Part shown: piece by piece, positions 14,687 to 23,880 of the stretch
Position numbering within the stretch: the stretch's first letter is position 1
Layout of the letters: each line of letters begins with the position of its first letter
NCBI GenBank assembly: GCA_022705045.1
Contig: JAKJFE010000018.1
Location: 1-34,743 of the forward strand
Reading direction: 5' to 3'
Length of the DNA stretch: 34,743 nt
Source of the DNA: Pseudomonadota bacterium
Lineage (GTDB): Bacteria > Pseudomonadota > Gammaproteobacteria > Xanthomonadales > Ahniellaceae
Notes under the pieces: model-generated
What the model saw: the letters and a program-made list of their open reading frames with translations, nothing else
Database searches by the model: none
What the model was told of the DNA's origin: nothing
Position numbers and translations under genes: made by a program

Positions 14687-15550
14687 TCAGTAGATCGAGC
14701 CGGTATTGACGATCGGCTGGGTGCCGCGTTCGCCGCAGAGCACGACCAGCAGGTTGCTGACCATTGCCGCCTTGCGTTCCTCGTCGAGCTTGACCACGCC
14801 CTTCTCGTTCAACTGGTCGAGCGCCATGTGCACCATGCTGACTGCGCCTTCGACGATCTTGGTGCGCGCCGCGATGATGGCGCTGGCCTGTTGGCGCTGC
14901 AGCATCGCCTGGGCGATCTCGGCGGCATACGCGAGGTGACTGATGCGCGCTTCCAGCACTTTCACGCCCGCACTGGTCAGGCGCTCCTGGATCTCCTTGC
15001 GCAGGTGATCGGCGATTTCCTGAGTGTGGCTGCGCAGCGAGATCGTGTGGTCGTCATGCAGGTCGTACGGATAGCTGGTCGCGGACTGTCGCAGCGCGGC
15101 TTCGGCCTGCACGTGCACGAAGTCTTCGTAGTCGTCGACCGAGAACACCGCCTCGGCGGTATCGACCACCTGCCAGACCACGACCGCACCGATTTCGATT
15201 GGCGAACCCTCAAGGTCGTTGACCTTGAGCTTGTTCGATTCGAAGTTGCGAATGCGCAGACTCACCGCCTTCTTCGAATAGAACGGATTCGCCCAGCGCA
15301 GGCCTTCGTCGCGCACGGTGCCGACGTAGCGACCGAACAGCTGCATCACGGCCCCCTGGTTCGGCTGCACCATGAAGAAACCGAACCAGCAGAAGAACAC
15401 GACGACGGCGGCCAGCACCGCCGGGATGCGCAGGCCGATGATGAACAGGGTCGGCAGGGCGACAAAGGTCAGGGCGAGCAGGAGCAACAGCATCGGGATG
15501 CCGGCAGCACTGCGGGCGCGGACTTCGCGGATTTCGGCGTTCTGGTTCAT
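14687..15550 (-). CDS. SPFH/band-7 domain membrane protein
   Basis: 287 residues. Two hydrophobic segments at about 18-38 and 42-62 are followed by an SPFH domain: [45 protein letters not shown], then [23 protein letters not shown] and [35 protein letters not shown] proteins form large ring-like oligomers in the membrane and organise proteases or other partners. It is the first gene of a leftward operon with a small membrane protein, an RHH regulator and a CPBP protease. A Shine-Dalgarno GGAGAG sits four bases before the ATG, inside a possible hairpin. Confidence 0.94.
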   Translation of the reverse strand: MNQNAEIREVRARSAAGIPMLLLLLALTFVALPTLFIIGLRIPAVLAAVVVFFCWFGFFMVQPNQGAVMQLFGRYVGTVRDEGLRWANPFYSKKAVSLRIRNFESNKLKVNDLEGSPIEIGAVVVWQVVDTAEAVFSVDDYEDFVHVQAEAALRQSATSYPYDLHDDHTISLRSHTQEIADHLRKEIQERLTSAGVKVLEARISHLAYAAEIAQAMLQRQQASAIIAARTKIVEGAVSMVHMALDQLNEKGVVKLDEERKAAMVSNLLVVLCGERGTQPIVNTGSIY

Positions 15551-15554
15551 GGTG

Positions 15555-15574
15555 CTCTCCGTGGGTTCGGAGAG
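15555..15574 (-). promoter_or_regulatory. Hairpin that can mask the ribosome site of the SPFH gene
   Basis: On the minus strand CTCTCC (15574-15569) pairs perfectly with GGAGAG (15560-15555) over an eight-base loop. GGAGAG is the Shine-Dalgarno sequence, four bases before the ATG. If the stem forms, ribosome entry would be blocked. Confidence 0.45.
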
Positions 15575-15596
15575 AAAGATATCAAAAAGATATCAA
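15575..15596 (-). repeat. Perfect 11-base tandem repeat in the SPFH operon promoter region
   Basis: AAAGATATCAA occurs twice head to tail (15575-15585 and 15586-15596). Each copy contains the palindrome GATATC. On the minus strand it overlaps a possible promoter (TTGTAA just upstream and TATCTT within the repeat). An 11-base step puts both copies on the same face of the helix, as ribbon-helix-helix repressors such as Arc and MetJ favour. Its binder is unproven. Confidence 0.6.
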
Positions 15597-15622
15597 GTTA
15601 CAAGTGCCGGTCGCAGCGATGC

Positions 15623-17143
15623 TCAGCGCTCCTCGAAACCGTCGCAATACAGACCCTCGTTTTCCGGCAGGCCGACACAGGTGCTGGGCTGGACGACCGG
15701 GACGACGGCGCGGGCGCAGTGCACCTGCCCCGGCGTGGCCTCGCAATCGGACAACATGGCGTCGGCCGTGATGCTGCCGTCGAGCCGCACCGCGCCGGTG
15801 ATCGTGGTGCTCGGGATCGGCAGCGACAGCATCGGTTGCAGCACCAGTTCGAGACGGCCGCGATGATTCGGTGATGTTCCCAGCGATTGCGCGGCGCAGC
15901 GCAGGGTCTGCCCAGTCGCGACGTTGCCGGTCGCGGTGCAGCTGACCGCCGGCGCCGAATTCGAAGCCGAGACATAGGCCAATCCGGCCGGCAGGCGGAC
16001 ATCGATCTGTGGCGTCGCGGCGGTCGCGTTGCCGGTGTTGAGATAGTGCAGCGCGATCGCGACCTGGGCGCCGCCCGGGTTGAACACGTTCGGCGAACGC
16101 GAAATGCCGTGTGGATGCGTCGGATCGACGCGTTCGACGATCAATCGCGGCGCCGGTGCGGCATCGACCGGAATCGTGATGCGCGCGCAGCCTTTCGGGA
16201 TCGGGTCGACGTAGCAATCCTCGGGGGCCGGTTGGTCGGCATTCTCGAAGGTCACGAAAATGTCGACCGAACCCGGCACCGTTGTGGCCGGATCAAGATC
16301 GAGGAACAAGGCGCCGCCGATGCTGGCGCCATAGGGCTCGGTCGTGGCGTTGTGCAGCGCTGGTGTACTGCAGTCCAGGCGCGTGCGTCCGGTACCGAGC
16401 GCCGCCGGTGCGCAGCTCCAGCCCGACGTCGGTGTAGTGAACACGATGTGGTCGTAGCTCACGTGGCGCGGCAGATACATCCGATAGGCCGCTGCGCCAT
16501 TGTTGACGTTGTAGCCGCGGATGTCGGCGAGAAAGGTCAGCGGGCGTTCCGTACCGGGCACGAAATAGCTCGGGCTGCCGGTGAAGCTGAGGCTGGGCTT
16601 CAGCCACGACTCGAGCACCAGGCTGTTTTCCTCCAGGCAACTGTTCCAGTAGTCGCAGTTGCCGTTCGGATCATGTGGATTCGCGGCGTTGCCGGCCGCG
16701 CCGCGCAAGTTGAACGGCGTGTTCGGTGCCAGCGTCGGGCTGATGTCGTAGTAGATGCGGATCTGTCCCTGCGGCGGCGGAATCGGCTGGAAGTCGCTGC
16801 CCAATTGTGGCGTCGGGATGTCGGCGATCGACACGCAGCTCACGTCCTGCCCGTTCTGCGTGCATTGCCAGTTGTCGGCGACGAAGCGGGTGACCGTGAA
16901 GCCGGTCGGCACGCGGGTGGTGAAGGTCACTGGCGCGGTGGCGATGCCGCTTTCGTTGGCGATGCCGACAAAGGTGTAGGCGGCGTCATAGGTCGAAATG
17001 TACGGTTTCAGGTTCGTCTGCACGACCGGGTGCGCTTCGTGCATGTGCCCGGTGCGCAGTTTCAGCCAAAGCGCGGCTTCTGCCGAGGGCGCGATGCCAG
17101 CCGCAAGGCACAGCAGCAAGAACGGGGAGCGGTAACGGGCCAT
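15623..17143 (-). CDS. Secreted DUF11-like beta-domain protein with a CDGFEER tail
   Basis: 506 residues with a signal peptide (MARYRSPFLLLCLAAGIAPSAEA). The mature chain is beta-rich with paired cysteines (for example NWQCTQNGQDVSCVS, CDYWNSC and CVGLPENEGLYC). Two stretches resemble the DUF11 conserved-repeat domain: around residues 55-105 (IANESGIATAPVTFTTRVPTGFTV) and 370-470 (IALHYLNTGNATAATPQIDVRLPAGLAYVSAS). The last residues are LYCDGFEER; short tails ending in GFE are frequent in secreted proteins of this bacterial group. The true start is ATG 17143; the frame remains open upstream only because it runs antisense-like within the transglutaminase gene. Function unknown; possibly surface-exposed. 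Confidence 0.75.
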   Translation of the reverse strand: MARYRSPFLLLCLAAGIAPSAEAALWLKLRTGHMHEAHPVVQTNLKPYISTYDAAYTFVGIANESGIATAPVTFTTRVPTGFTVTRFVADNWQCTQNGQDVSCVSIADIPTPQLGSDFQPIPPPQGQIRIYYDISPTLAPNTPFNLRGAAGNAANPHDPNGNCDYWNSCLEENSLVLESWLKPSLSFTGSPSYFVPGTERPLTFLADIRGYNVNNGAAAYRMYLPRHVSYDHIVFTTPTSGWSCAPAALGTGRTRLDCSTPALHNATTEPYGASIGGALFLDLDPATTVPGSVDIFVTFENADQPAPEDCYVDPIPKGCARITIPVDAAPAPRLIVERVDPTHPHGISRSPNVFNPGGAQVAIALHYLNTGNATAATPQIDVRLPAGLAYVSASNSAPAVSCTATGNVATGQTLRCAAQSLGTSPNHRGRLELVLQPMLSLPIPSTTITGAVRLDGSITADAMLSDCEATPGQVHCARAVVPVVQPSTCVGLPENEGLYCDGFEER

Positions 17144-17210
17144 GGCATCACCGGGTTCCGGACGATGCGGATCACGATAGGTGACCCCTCGCGCGTGCGA
17201 CACCCCGCAA

Positions 17211-18641
17211 TCACGGGGTCTCGGGCTGCACGCTTTCGATGCGCATGGCGCCGATGCGCTCCAGGCTGGCGTAGTAGTCGGCCGGGTCGCCACGCCCGAC
17301 CGCGAGTGCGATGTGATCGCTGCCGAAGCCGGGCTGGGCGGCGTCGTAGCTCTGCCAGCGGCCGTCGATCCAGGCCTGGGTCCAGGCATGCGGCACGAAG
17401 ACCTGACCACGATGGCCGAAGCGCTCGGCGTAGACCAGGCCGATGACGATGCGCGCCGGGATGCCGAGACTGCGCGCCATTGCTGCAAGCAATACGGCGT
17501 GTTCGGTGCAGTCGCCCTCGCGCTGCGCAAAGGCCTCGCTGGCGCTGGCGTAACCCACCCGCAGCGACTTGCGGTCGATGCGTCCGCGCACGCTGCGTTC
17601 CAGCGCCGACATCCGCTGTGCAGGGGTTCGTGCCCATGCCGTCGCGCGCTCCGCATGGCGACGGATCGCCGGGTCATCGGTATTGATCCAGGTCGTGCTC
17701 GACAGGTCGGCAGGCAGCGGCGCGTGCTGGGCGACGCGCAGCCGGGTCGGTGTGACCCAGAGATCGAAGCGGCCCTTGCCGAGCGGCTGCCATTCCTGCT
17801 CGTCACCCGGCAGTCCGGCGCCGTCGTCGCGACGCGCGAACTCGATGCGATAACGCAGGTTCTGATCGCGCCAATGCTGGCGCAACGCTTCCGGTGCCGC
17901 GACGAGGGTGAAGTCGTAGACATCGGGGCGGCTTTGCGGCAGCGACACGACGCGGGCGTCGGCGCGCTCGATCAACAGTTCGCGCCCGAACAAGGGCAGC
18001 GTGGTCCTTAGCAATTCGCCGTCGGCATCCACATGGCTGATCACCCGGACCGGGCTCTGTGCGATCGCGAGCAGGTGTTCGATGCGATACGCATCGAATT
18101 CGCGCTCGCCGATGCGCAGGGATTCCCGTGCCGCCATGCGCGCCTCGGTATCGACGCCTTCGAGCGAGGCCGGATTGAACATGCGGTAGCTCAGGCGTTG
18201 CCCGGGGTGGTCGCGCAACGCGCGTTCGCGCAGGCGGACGCCTTCCATCAGCAGGGCCCCCTCGGGCCAGGTGATGTGGCGCTGCGTCGACGCCTTGCCC
18301 TGGCGCACCCGCACACGCACCTGGTCGCCGTCGAGCAGGGTGCCGGACATGCGCAGTTCGGACCCGCCGAGTTTCTGGCGGAAGCTGAAACCGAGCGGCC
18401 TGCCGTCCGCCGTTTCGCGGTGGTTCTCCTCGGTCGTGATCGTCAGCGGTACGCCGTTGCGGTTCAGGCGGGCGCGGAAGTATTCGCGGCTCTCGACGAC
18501 GCCGTCCCGCACCTCGCGGCTGCGCTCGATATATCCGATGCGCTGGTCGCCGAGCTTGAGCGCGAACCATTCCTGCGTCGGCGCCGCGAACGCGGTCGTC
18601 GAGAGGCACAGCAGCAGGCACAGTCGGCGCAGGAGCATCAT
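17211..18641 (-). CDS. Secreted transglutaminase-like (papain-fold) protein
   Basis: 476 residues with a signal peptide (MMLLRRLCLLLCLSTTAFA-AP). The C-terminal third holds a transglutaminase-like core with the triad C378 (REGDCTEHAVL), H418 (VPHAWTQAW) and D433 (SYDAA), plus the family segment SLGIPARIVIGLVY. The N-terminal 340 residues are beta-rich and resemble DUF3857-type domains found with such cores (GYIERSREVRDG...). Proteins like this act in the periplasm as amidases, peptidases or crosslinkers; the substrate is unknown. ATG 18641 and 18638 are adjacent. The downstream secreted-protein gene starts 67 bases after the stop. Confidence 0.9.
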   Translation of the reverse strand: MMLLRRLCLLLCLSTTAFAAPTQEWFALKLGDQRIGYIERSREVRDGVVESREYFRARLNRNGVPLTITTEENHRETADGRPLGFSFRQKLGGSELRMSGTLLDGDQVRVRVRQGKASTQRHITWPEGALLMEGVRLRERALRDHPGQRLSYRMFNPASLEGVDTEARMAARESLRIGEREFDAYRIEHLLAIAQSPVRVISHVDADGELLRTTLPLFGRELLIERADARVVSLPQSRPDVYDFTLVAAPEALRQHWRDQNLRYRIEFARRDDGAGLPGDEQEWQPLGKGRFDLWVTPTRLRVAQHAPLPADLSSTTWINTDDPAIRRHAERATAWARTPAQRMSALERSVRGRIDRKSLRVGYASASEAFAQREGDCTEHAVLLAAMARSLGIPARIVIGLVYAERFGHRGQVFVPHAWTQAWIDGRWQSYDAAQPGFGSDHIALAVGRGDPADYYASLERIGAMRIESVQPETP

Positions 18642-18726
18642 GGAGTTCTAGCGCAGTTCGGGCCGGACAACAGCGCCGAAGGTCATGCGCCGGAAGTCAC
18701 TGCACTGCATCTGCAACCGTGCGCAC

Positions 18727-18732
18727 TACAAT
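18727..18732 (+). promoter_or_regulatory. Candidate -10 element of purT
   Basis: TACAAT differs from the consensus by one base and lies 30 bases before the purT start. The -35 is poor (CTGCAT about 16 bases upstream). The 121 bases between the divergent transglutaminase and purT genes hold no gene. Confidence 0.4.
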
Positions 18733-18762
18733 CGCGGTTCAGCCTTTTCGACAGGATCGCCC

Positions 18763-19944
18763 ATGATGCCCTTCGGTACGCCACTCACGCCCGCGGCCAT
18801 CCGCCTGATGCTGCTCGGCTCGGGCGAGCTCGGCAAGGAAGTCGCGATTGCGGCGCAGCGTCTGGGTGTCGAGGTCATCGCCGTCGACCGCTACGCCAAC
18901 GCGCCGGCGATGCAGGTGGCGCATCGCGCGCATGTCATCCCGATGCTCGATCCTGCCGAACTGCGCCGCGTCATCGAGCTGGAACGTCCGACGCTGGTGG
19001 TGCCCGAGATCGAAGCCATCCACACGCCAACCCTGGTCGAGCTGGAAGCGCAGGGCCTGCGCGTGGTGCCGACCGCGCTGGCGACGTGGTTGACGATGGA
19101 TCGCGAAGGCATTCGCCGCCTCGCCGCGGAAACCCTGGGCGTGCCGACCTCGCCCTATCAATTCGTCGACACGCTGGACGACTATCGTGCCGCCGTCGCG
19201 GCGCTCGGCCTGCCCTGCGTGGTCAAGCCGGTGATGAGTTCGTCCGGCAAGGGCCAGAGCATCGTGCGCAGCGCCGACGACATCGACGCCGCCTGGGACT
19301 ACGCGCAATCCGGCGGTCGCGCCGGCGCCGGGCGTGTCATCGTCGAAGGCTTCGTGCCCTTCGACTACGAGATCACCCTGCTGACCGTGCGCCATCGCGA
19401 CGGCACCAGTTTCTGCGATCCGATCGGCCACTACCAGGAAGACGGCGACTATCGTGAAAGCTGGCAACCGCAGCCGATGTCGGACGCGGCACTCGCCGCC
19501 GCACGCGAGATCGCCCGCAAGGTCACCGATGCACTCGGTGGCTACGGCCTGTTCGGTGTCGAACTGTTCGTGCGTGGCGACGAGGTCTTGTTCTCGGAAG
19601 TCTCGCCACGCCCGCACGATACCGGCCTGGTCACGCTGATCAGCCAGGATCTGTCCGAATTCGAACTGCATCTGCGTGCCATCCTCGGCCTGCCGATTCC
19701 GGTGATCCGCTCGCGCGGGCCTTCGGCGTCGATGGCCATGCTCGCCAGCGGCCACGGCGTGCCGAAGTTCCATGGTGTCGCCGATGCACTCAGCGAAGCC
19801 GACACCGACCTGCGCCTGTTCGGCAAGCCTGTGGTCGAAGGCAAACGCCGCGTCGGTGTCGCGCTCGCACGCGGCGACAGCCTGTTCGCGGCCAAGGAAA
19901 AGGCGCGCCGCGTCGCCGAGCGCATCCGCATCGAGATCAGCTGA
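18763..19944 (+). CDS. purT: Formate-dependent phosphoribosylglycinamide formyltransferase
   Basis: 393 residues, the normal PurT length. This ATP-grasp enzyme makes formyl-GAR from GAR, formate and ATP in purine synthesis. The N-terminal pre-ATP-grasp domain has [23 protein letters not shown]; the ATP-grasp core shows [33 protein letters not shown] and [21 protein letters not shown] 18763 is in the family position, with AGGA upstream. It is convergent with the ATPase gene, with 10 bases between the stops and no visible terminator. All expected motifs are intact. Confidence 0.97.
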   Translation: MMPFGTPLTPAAIRLMLLGSGELGKEVAIAAQRLGVEVIAVDRYANAPAMQVAHRAHVIPMLDPAELRRVIELERPTLVVPEIEAIHTPTLVELEAQGLRVVPTALATWLTMDREGIRRLAAETLGVPTSPYQFVDTLDDYRAAVAALGLPCVVKPVMSSSGKGQSIVRSADDIDAAWDYAQSGGRAGAGRVIVEGFVPFDYEITLLTVRHRDGTSFCDPIGHYQEDGDYRESWQPQPMSDAALAAAREIARKVTDALGGYGLFGVELFVRGDEVLFSEVSPRPHDTGLVTLISQDLSEFELHLRAILGLPIPVIRSRGPSASMAMLASGHGVPKFHGVADALSEADTDLRLFGKPVVEGKRRVGVALARGDSLFAAKEKARRVAERIRIEIS

Positions 19945-19954
19945 TCGCGCACGC

Positions 19955-21622
19955 TCAATCGGCGCGCAACCGCCAGGCCTCCATCAACGAGATCGCGCCG
20001 CTGCGCGCGAGTTGCACGGCAGCCTGGGTCAAGGGTGTCATGCCTTCCTTGATCGCGGTGCTGTGGATCAGGTCGGCTTCGGCGCCGGCCACGATCAGCC
20101 GCTGGATCGCCGGTGTCACCACCATCAGTTCGTAGACGGCGCGACGCTTCTTCACGCCCAGGCCTTCGCAGTGCGCGCAGCCGCGGCCGACGTGGAAGAC
20201 TTCGTCGGGCGCGACCTCGAGCGTCTCGCGGATGTGTGGTGCCACGTGTTCGACTTCCTTGCAGTGCACGCAGGTCAGTCGCGCCAGCCGCTGGGCCATC
20301 ACCGCGAGCAACGAGGCGCGCAGCAGATAGGCCTCGACGCCGAGGTCGAGCAGGCGCGTGATCGTCGCCGCCGCGGTGTTGGTGTGCAGGGTCGACAGCA
20401 CCAGGTGGCCGGTCAGTGCCGATTCGACGCCAATCGCCGCGGTTTCGCGGTCGCGCATTTCGCCGACCATGATCACGTCGGGGTCGTGTCTCAGGAAGTT
20501 GCGCATCGCGGTCGCGAAGGTGAAGTCCGCGGCGCGGTTCACCTGCATCTGCTGGATGTCCTCGATGTAGAACTCGACGGGATCCTCGATCGTCAGGATG
20601 TTGATGCGCTGCTTGCGCAATTCCAGCAGCATCGCGTACAGCGTCGTCGACTTGCCGCAGCCGGTCGGGCCGGTGGTCAGGAACATGCCGTGGCTGTGCG
20701 ACATCACGTCGTCGAGACGCACGCGGTCGGCCGGGCTCAGGCCGAGCTGGTCCAGACTCCACAAGCTCTCCATGGTGTCGAGCAGGCGGATCACCAGCGA
20801 CTCGCCGAACACGGCCGGCATCACCGAGATGCGCAGGTCGACCTTGCGTCCGTCGTCCAGCATGAAGCTGGTGCGACCGTCCTGCGGCTTGCGGTGTTCA
20901 GCCAGGTTCATGGCGGCCAGCACCTTCACACGCGACACCACGGCCGGCAGCAGTGCGCGCATGAAGCGGCGAACCGGCACCAGTTCGTCGTCGATGCGAT
21001 ACAACACGTCAGCGCCATGTTCGCCCGGACGGATGTGGATATCGGACGCGCGCCGCGCCACTGCCTCGGCGATCAGGTCGGTGACGATGCGCACGACCGG
21101 CTTTTCGCGCGCCAGCCGTTCGATTTCACGCTGCGGCGTCTCGCTGGACGGGTCGAGCCCGAGTTGCTGTGCTACCGCGAGGTCCTGGTCGTGATCATAG
21201 AAGTGCGCAATGCATTCGCGGATCGTGCGCGGCGTCGCAATCATCGGCACGACACGGTCGCGCATCAGAAAGTTCAGTTGCTGCAGCGTCTCCGGGTGTT
21301 CGCAGTTCTCCAGCGCGACGGCCATCAGTCCCTTGCTGTTCTGCATCGGGATCGCGCGCAGCCGGCGTGCCAATTCCGGCGTGATCGCATCGGCGGCACC
21401 ACGCTCGTCGTAGTGACGCAAGCGGACGGCCGGGTAACCGAGCCGCACTGCCAGCGCGAAGCGTTCTTCGTCGCAGTCGTCGCCTTCGATCAGCCAGTCG
21501 GACAGATTCAGCCAACTGCAATCGGCATCCTCCCGCGGCGCGATCGGGTAGTCGTCGAGATAGCTGCGTACGGCTGCCATCGAGCGCAGCACCAGCAGTC
21601 GTTGTTCGATATCGTGGGCCAT
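19955..21622 (-). CDS. GspE/PilB-family secretion or pilus ATPase
   Basis: 555 residues. An N-terminal GspE-type domain (about 1-150) precedes the ATPase core. The core has Walker A GPTGCGKST (about 317-325), the Asp box with EDPVEFYIEDIQQMQVN, Walker B DVIMVGEMRD and the His box GHLVLSTLHTN. A four-cysteine zinc motif (CVHC ... CAHC, near 455-490) is of the GspE/PilB type. Such ATPases drive type II secretion or type IV pilus assembly. No other secretion or pilin gene is nearby, so it is an orphan copy. The C-terminal region continues past the usual core (TPLTQAAVQLARSGAISLMEAWRL). Which machine it powers cannot be told. Confidence 0.93.
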   Translation of the reverse strand: MAHDIEQRLLVLRSMAAVRSYLDDYPIAPREDADCSWLNLSDWLIEGDDCDEERFALAVRLGYPAVRLRHYDERGAADAITPELARRLRAIPMQNSKGLMAVALENCEHPETLQQLNFLMRDRVVPMIATPRTIRECIAHFYDHDQDLAVAQQLGLDPSSETPQREIERLAREKPVVRIVTDLIAEAVARRASDIHIRPGEHGADVLYRIDDELVPVRRFMRALLPAVVSRVKVLAAMNLAEHRKPQDGRTSFMLDDGRKVDLRISVMPAVFGESLVIRLLDTMESLWSLDQLGLSPADRVRLDDVMSHSHGMFLTTGPTGCGKSTTLYAMLLELRKQRINILTIEDPVEFYIEDIQQMQVNRAADFTFATAMRNFLRHDPDVIMVGEMRDRETAAIGVESALTGHLVLSTLHTNTAAATITRLLDLGVEAYLLRASLLAVMAQRLARLTCVHCKEVEHVAPHIRETLEVAPDEVFHVGRGCAHCEGLGVKKRRAVYELMVVTPAIQRLIVAGAEADLIHSTAIKEGMTPLTQAAVQLARSGAISLMEAWRLRAD

Positions 21623-21710
21623 GGTCGCAGAGTTGTCCGCCGAGCATGCCCGAGTATGCAGGTGCGGCCGCCGCGTCGGTGTGCCGAGTTGTTACCCGGC
21701 CTGACCGAGG

Positions 21711-22205
21711 TCAATCCGTCGCCGTGAGTCCATGGGCGTGGCGCAACCGTTCGATGCGGCGCAGCAGCCGTCCGGCGTGGGCGATGTCGTACACCTCGCA
21801 CTCGATCTGCAGGGCGGTCGCATCCGGAAATACGCTGCGCAGCGCTGCCAGCCGGCCATTGCCTTCGAACGACACGAAGCGCCCCGGCACAATTTCGACC
21901 AGCTTGATCGCCGAGACCGATGGCAGCACGTCCTGCAGTCGATCACGCCCGATGCGGGCTTCGTTGCGCAGCGCGTCCGCGATCGGGCGAATGCGCGCCG
22001 CGCGCTCTTCGGCTGCGGCCAGCGCGGTCGGGCGGTTGATCGGATGGACCGGTGCGATGTCGCCGATCGGCACGAAGCGCCAATCGACGCTGCGCCGATG
22101 GCGATGGATGCGCAACACGATGCGCGCCAGTTCCGCGTCCTTCCAGTCGAGCGCGGCGACCTCGTCGCGCTTGCCCCAGAGATAGCGCCACCAGCGCAGC
22201 AGCAT
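21711..22205 (-). CDS. ParB/sulfiredoxin-fold-like protein, not firmly recognised
   Basis: 164 residues. The segment VPIGDIAPVHPINRPTALAAAEERAARI and, further on, RFVSFEGNGRLAALRSVFP follow the ParB-like order: interface strand, then [DE]GxxRLAAL. This is the pattern of ParB/Srx-fold proteins, where that loop binds nucleotide or DNA. No helix-turn-helix domain follows, so it is unlikely to be a chromosome-partitioning ParB. The start is one base from the prfC stop, so it is co-transcribed with prfC. I infer the fold from a short motif only; function is unknown. Confidence 0.6.
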   Translation of the reverse strand: MLLRWWRYLWGKRDEVAALDWKDAELARIVLRIHRHRRSVDWRFVPIGDIAPVHPINRPTALAAAEERAARIRPIADALRNEARIGRDRLQDVLPSVSAIKLVEIVPGRFVSFEGNGRLAALRSVFPDATALQIECEVYDIAHAGRLLRRIERLRHAHGLTATD

Positions 22206-22206
22206 G

Positions 22207-23808
22207 TCAGTCCGCGTCGACCGCGTGCGCGTGTTCGCGCGTGGCCATGAAGGTCACGTCCGGCCAGCGTTCCTGGGTGAGTTGCAGGTTGACGCGGGTC
22301 GGGGCGATGTAGACGAGCTTGCCGGCGGCGTCGAGGGCGAGGTTCATCGCCGCCTTCTCGCGGAACTCTTCCAGCTTCTTGTCGTTGTCGCACTTGATCC
22401 AGCGCGCGGTCGCGACTTGGACCGGTTCGAACGTGCAGTCGACCGAGTATTCGTCCTTCAGCCGGTACGCGACCACGTCGAACTGCAGCGTGCCGACCGC
22501 GCCGAGGATCAGGTCGTTCGACATGATCGGCTTGAAGAACTGGGTCGCGCCTTCCTCCGACAACTGCGCCAGGCCCTTCTGCAATTGCTTCAGTTTCAGC
22601 GGATCGCGGAGGCGGGCGCGGCGGAACAGTTCCGGTGCGAAGTTCGGGATGCCGGTGAACGAGATCTGCTCGCCTTCGGTGAAGGTGTCGCCGATCGAGA
22701 TGGTGCCGTGGTTGTGCAGCCCGATCACGTCGCCCGGCCAGGCCTTGTCGACGATCTCGCGGTCACTGGCCATGAAGGTCAGCGCGTTCGCGAACTTCAC
22801 TTCCTTGCCGGCGCGCACGTGGAAGGCCTTCATGCCCTGTTCGTAGCGGCCCGAGCAGATGCGCATGAAGGCGACGCGATCGCGATGGTTCGGGTCCATG
22901 TTCGCCTGGATCTTGAAGACGAAGCCGGTCATCTTGTCTTCGGTCGCCTGGACCGTGCGCGTGGTGGTCGCGTGTGCCTTCGGTCCGGGCGCCCAGTCGA
23001 CGAAGGCGTCGAGCAGGATCTGCACGCCGAAGTTGTTCACCGCCGAACCGAAGAACACCGGCGTCTGCTGGCCGGCGAGATACGCCTCGCGATCGAACGG
23101 CTGCGACGCGCCTTCGACCAGTTCCAGTTCGTCCATCAGCTCCTTGTAAGCCTCGGCGCCGACGCGTTCGGGCAGCGACGGGTCATCCAGCTTCAGGATG
23201 GTCGAGTCCTGGCGCGTGAAGTTCTTGCCGGCCTCGAACAGGTGCACTTCGCGATCGACCAGATGCACCACACCCTTCAGGCGCGAGCCCATGCCGATTG
23301 GCCAGGTGATCGGCGCGCAACGGATGCCGAGCACCGATTCCACTTCGTCGATCAATTCGATGCCGCTGCGGCCTTCGCGGTCGAGCTTGTTGATGAAGGT
23401 CATGATCGGCGTGTCGCGCAGCCGGCAGACTTCCATCAGCTTGATCGTGCGTTCCTCGACGCCCTTGGCGCAGTCGATGACCATCAAGGCCGAATCGACC
23501 GCGGTCAGCACGCGATAGGTGTCTTCCGAGAAGTCGGCATGGCCCGGCGTGTCGAGCAGGTTGATGATGCGGCCCTCGTAAGGGAACTGCATCACCGAGG
23601 ACGTGACCGAGATGCCGCGTTCCTTTTCCAGCGCCATCCAGTCGGAGGTCGCGTGCTTCGCGGCCTTGCGCGACTTCACGCTGCCGGCCATCTGGATCGC
23701 GCCCCCGAACAGCAGCAGCTTTTCGGTCAGCGTGGTCTTGCCGGCGTCGGGATGCGAGATGATCGCGAACGTGCGTCGCCGCGCCGTTTCGGTCAGTTGT
23801 TCGGACAT
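22207..23808 (-). CDS. prfC: Peptide chain release factor 3
   Basis: 533 residues, matching RF3. It is the GTPase that removes RF1 and RF2 from the ribosome after peptide release. The G motifs are complete: [12 protein letters not shown] (P-loop), RGISVTSSV (switch I), [11 protein letters not shown] (G3), NKLDRE (G4). Downstream RF3-type stretches include [18 protein letters not shown] and [22 protein letters not shown] 23808 ([21 protein letters not shown]) is the family start; an in-frame ATG at 23841 would add eleven unrelated residues and falls at the expected 5' leader. It has its own promoter (TATAAT at 23857-23852). Confidence 0.97.
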   Translation of the reverse strand: MSEQLTETARRRTFAIISHPDAGKTTLTEKLLLFGGAIQMAGSVKSRKAAKHATSDWMALEKERGISVTSSVMQFPYEGRIINLLDTPGHADFSEDTYRVLTAVDSALMVIDCAKGVEERTIKLMEVCRLRDTPIMTFINKLDREGRSGIELIDEVESVLGIRCAPITWPIGMGSRLKGVVHLVDREVHLFEAGKNFTRQDSTILKLDDPSLPERVGAEAYKELMDELELVEGASQPFDREAYLAGQQTPVFFGSAVNNFGVQILLDAFVDWAPGPKAHATTTRTVQATEDKMTGFVFKIQANMDPNHRDRVAFMRICSGRYEQGMKAFHVRAGKEVKFANALTFMASDREIVDKAWPGDVIGLHNHGTISIGDTFTEGEQISFTGIPNFAPELFRRARLRDPLKLKQLQKGLAQLSEEGATQFFKPIMSNDLILGAVGTLQFDVVAYRLKDEYSVDCTFEPVQVATARWIKCDNDKKLEEFREKAAMNLALDAAGKLVYIAPTRVNLQLTQERWPDVTFMATREHAHAVDAD

Positions 23809-23824
23809 GGGAGCGATTCGATGC

Positions 23825-23839
23825 GCCGCCTGGGGCGGC
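23825..23839 (-). promoter_or_regulatory. GC-rich hairpin in the prfC leader
   Basis: GCCGCC and GGCGGC pair perfectly over a three-base loop, 16 bases before the prfC start. No U-run follows on the minus strand, so it is not a terminator. It may influence mRNA stability or translation. Confidence 0.35.
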
Positions 23840-23851
23840 AAAGGGGCGCGG

Positions 23852-23857
23852 ATTATA
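23852..23857 (-). promoter_or_regulatory. -10 element of prfC
   Basis: The minus strand reads CGTATAATCCGC, a perfect TATAAT, in a GC-rich background. The transcript would start near 23845 and have a leader of about 37 bases. The -35 (GTCGAT at a 16-base spacing) is weak. Confidence 0.55.
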
Positions 23858-23880
23858 CGCGGCTGCCCCGGGGATCGACG

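Noticed and set aside
17144..17923. N-terminal extension of the secreted DUF11-like protein
   Set aside because: The frame is open far upstream only as a shadow of the transglutaminase gene; ATG 17143 gives a proper signal peptide.
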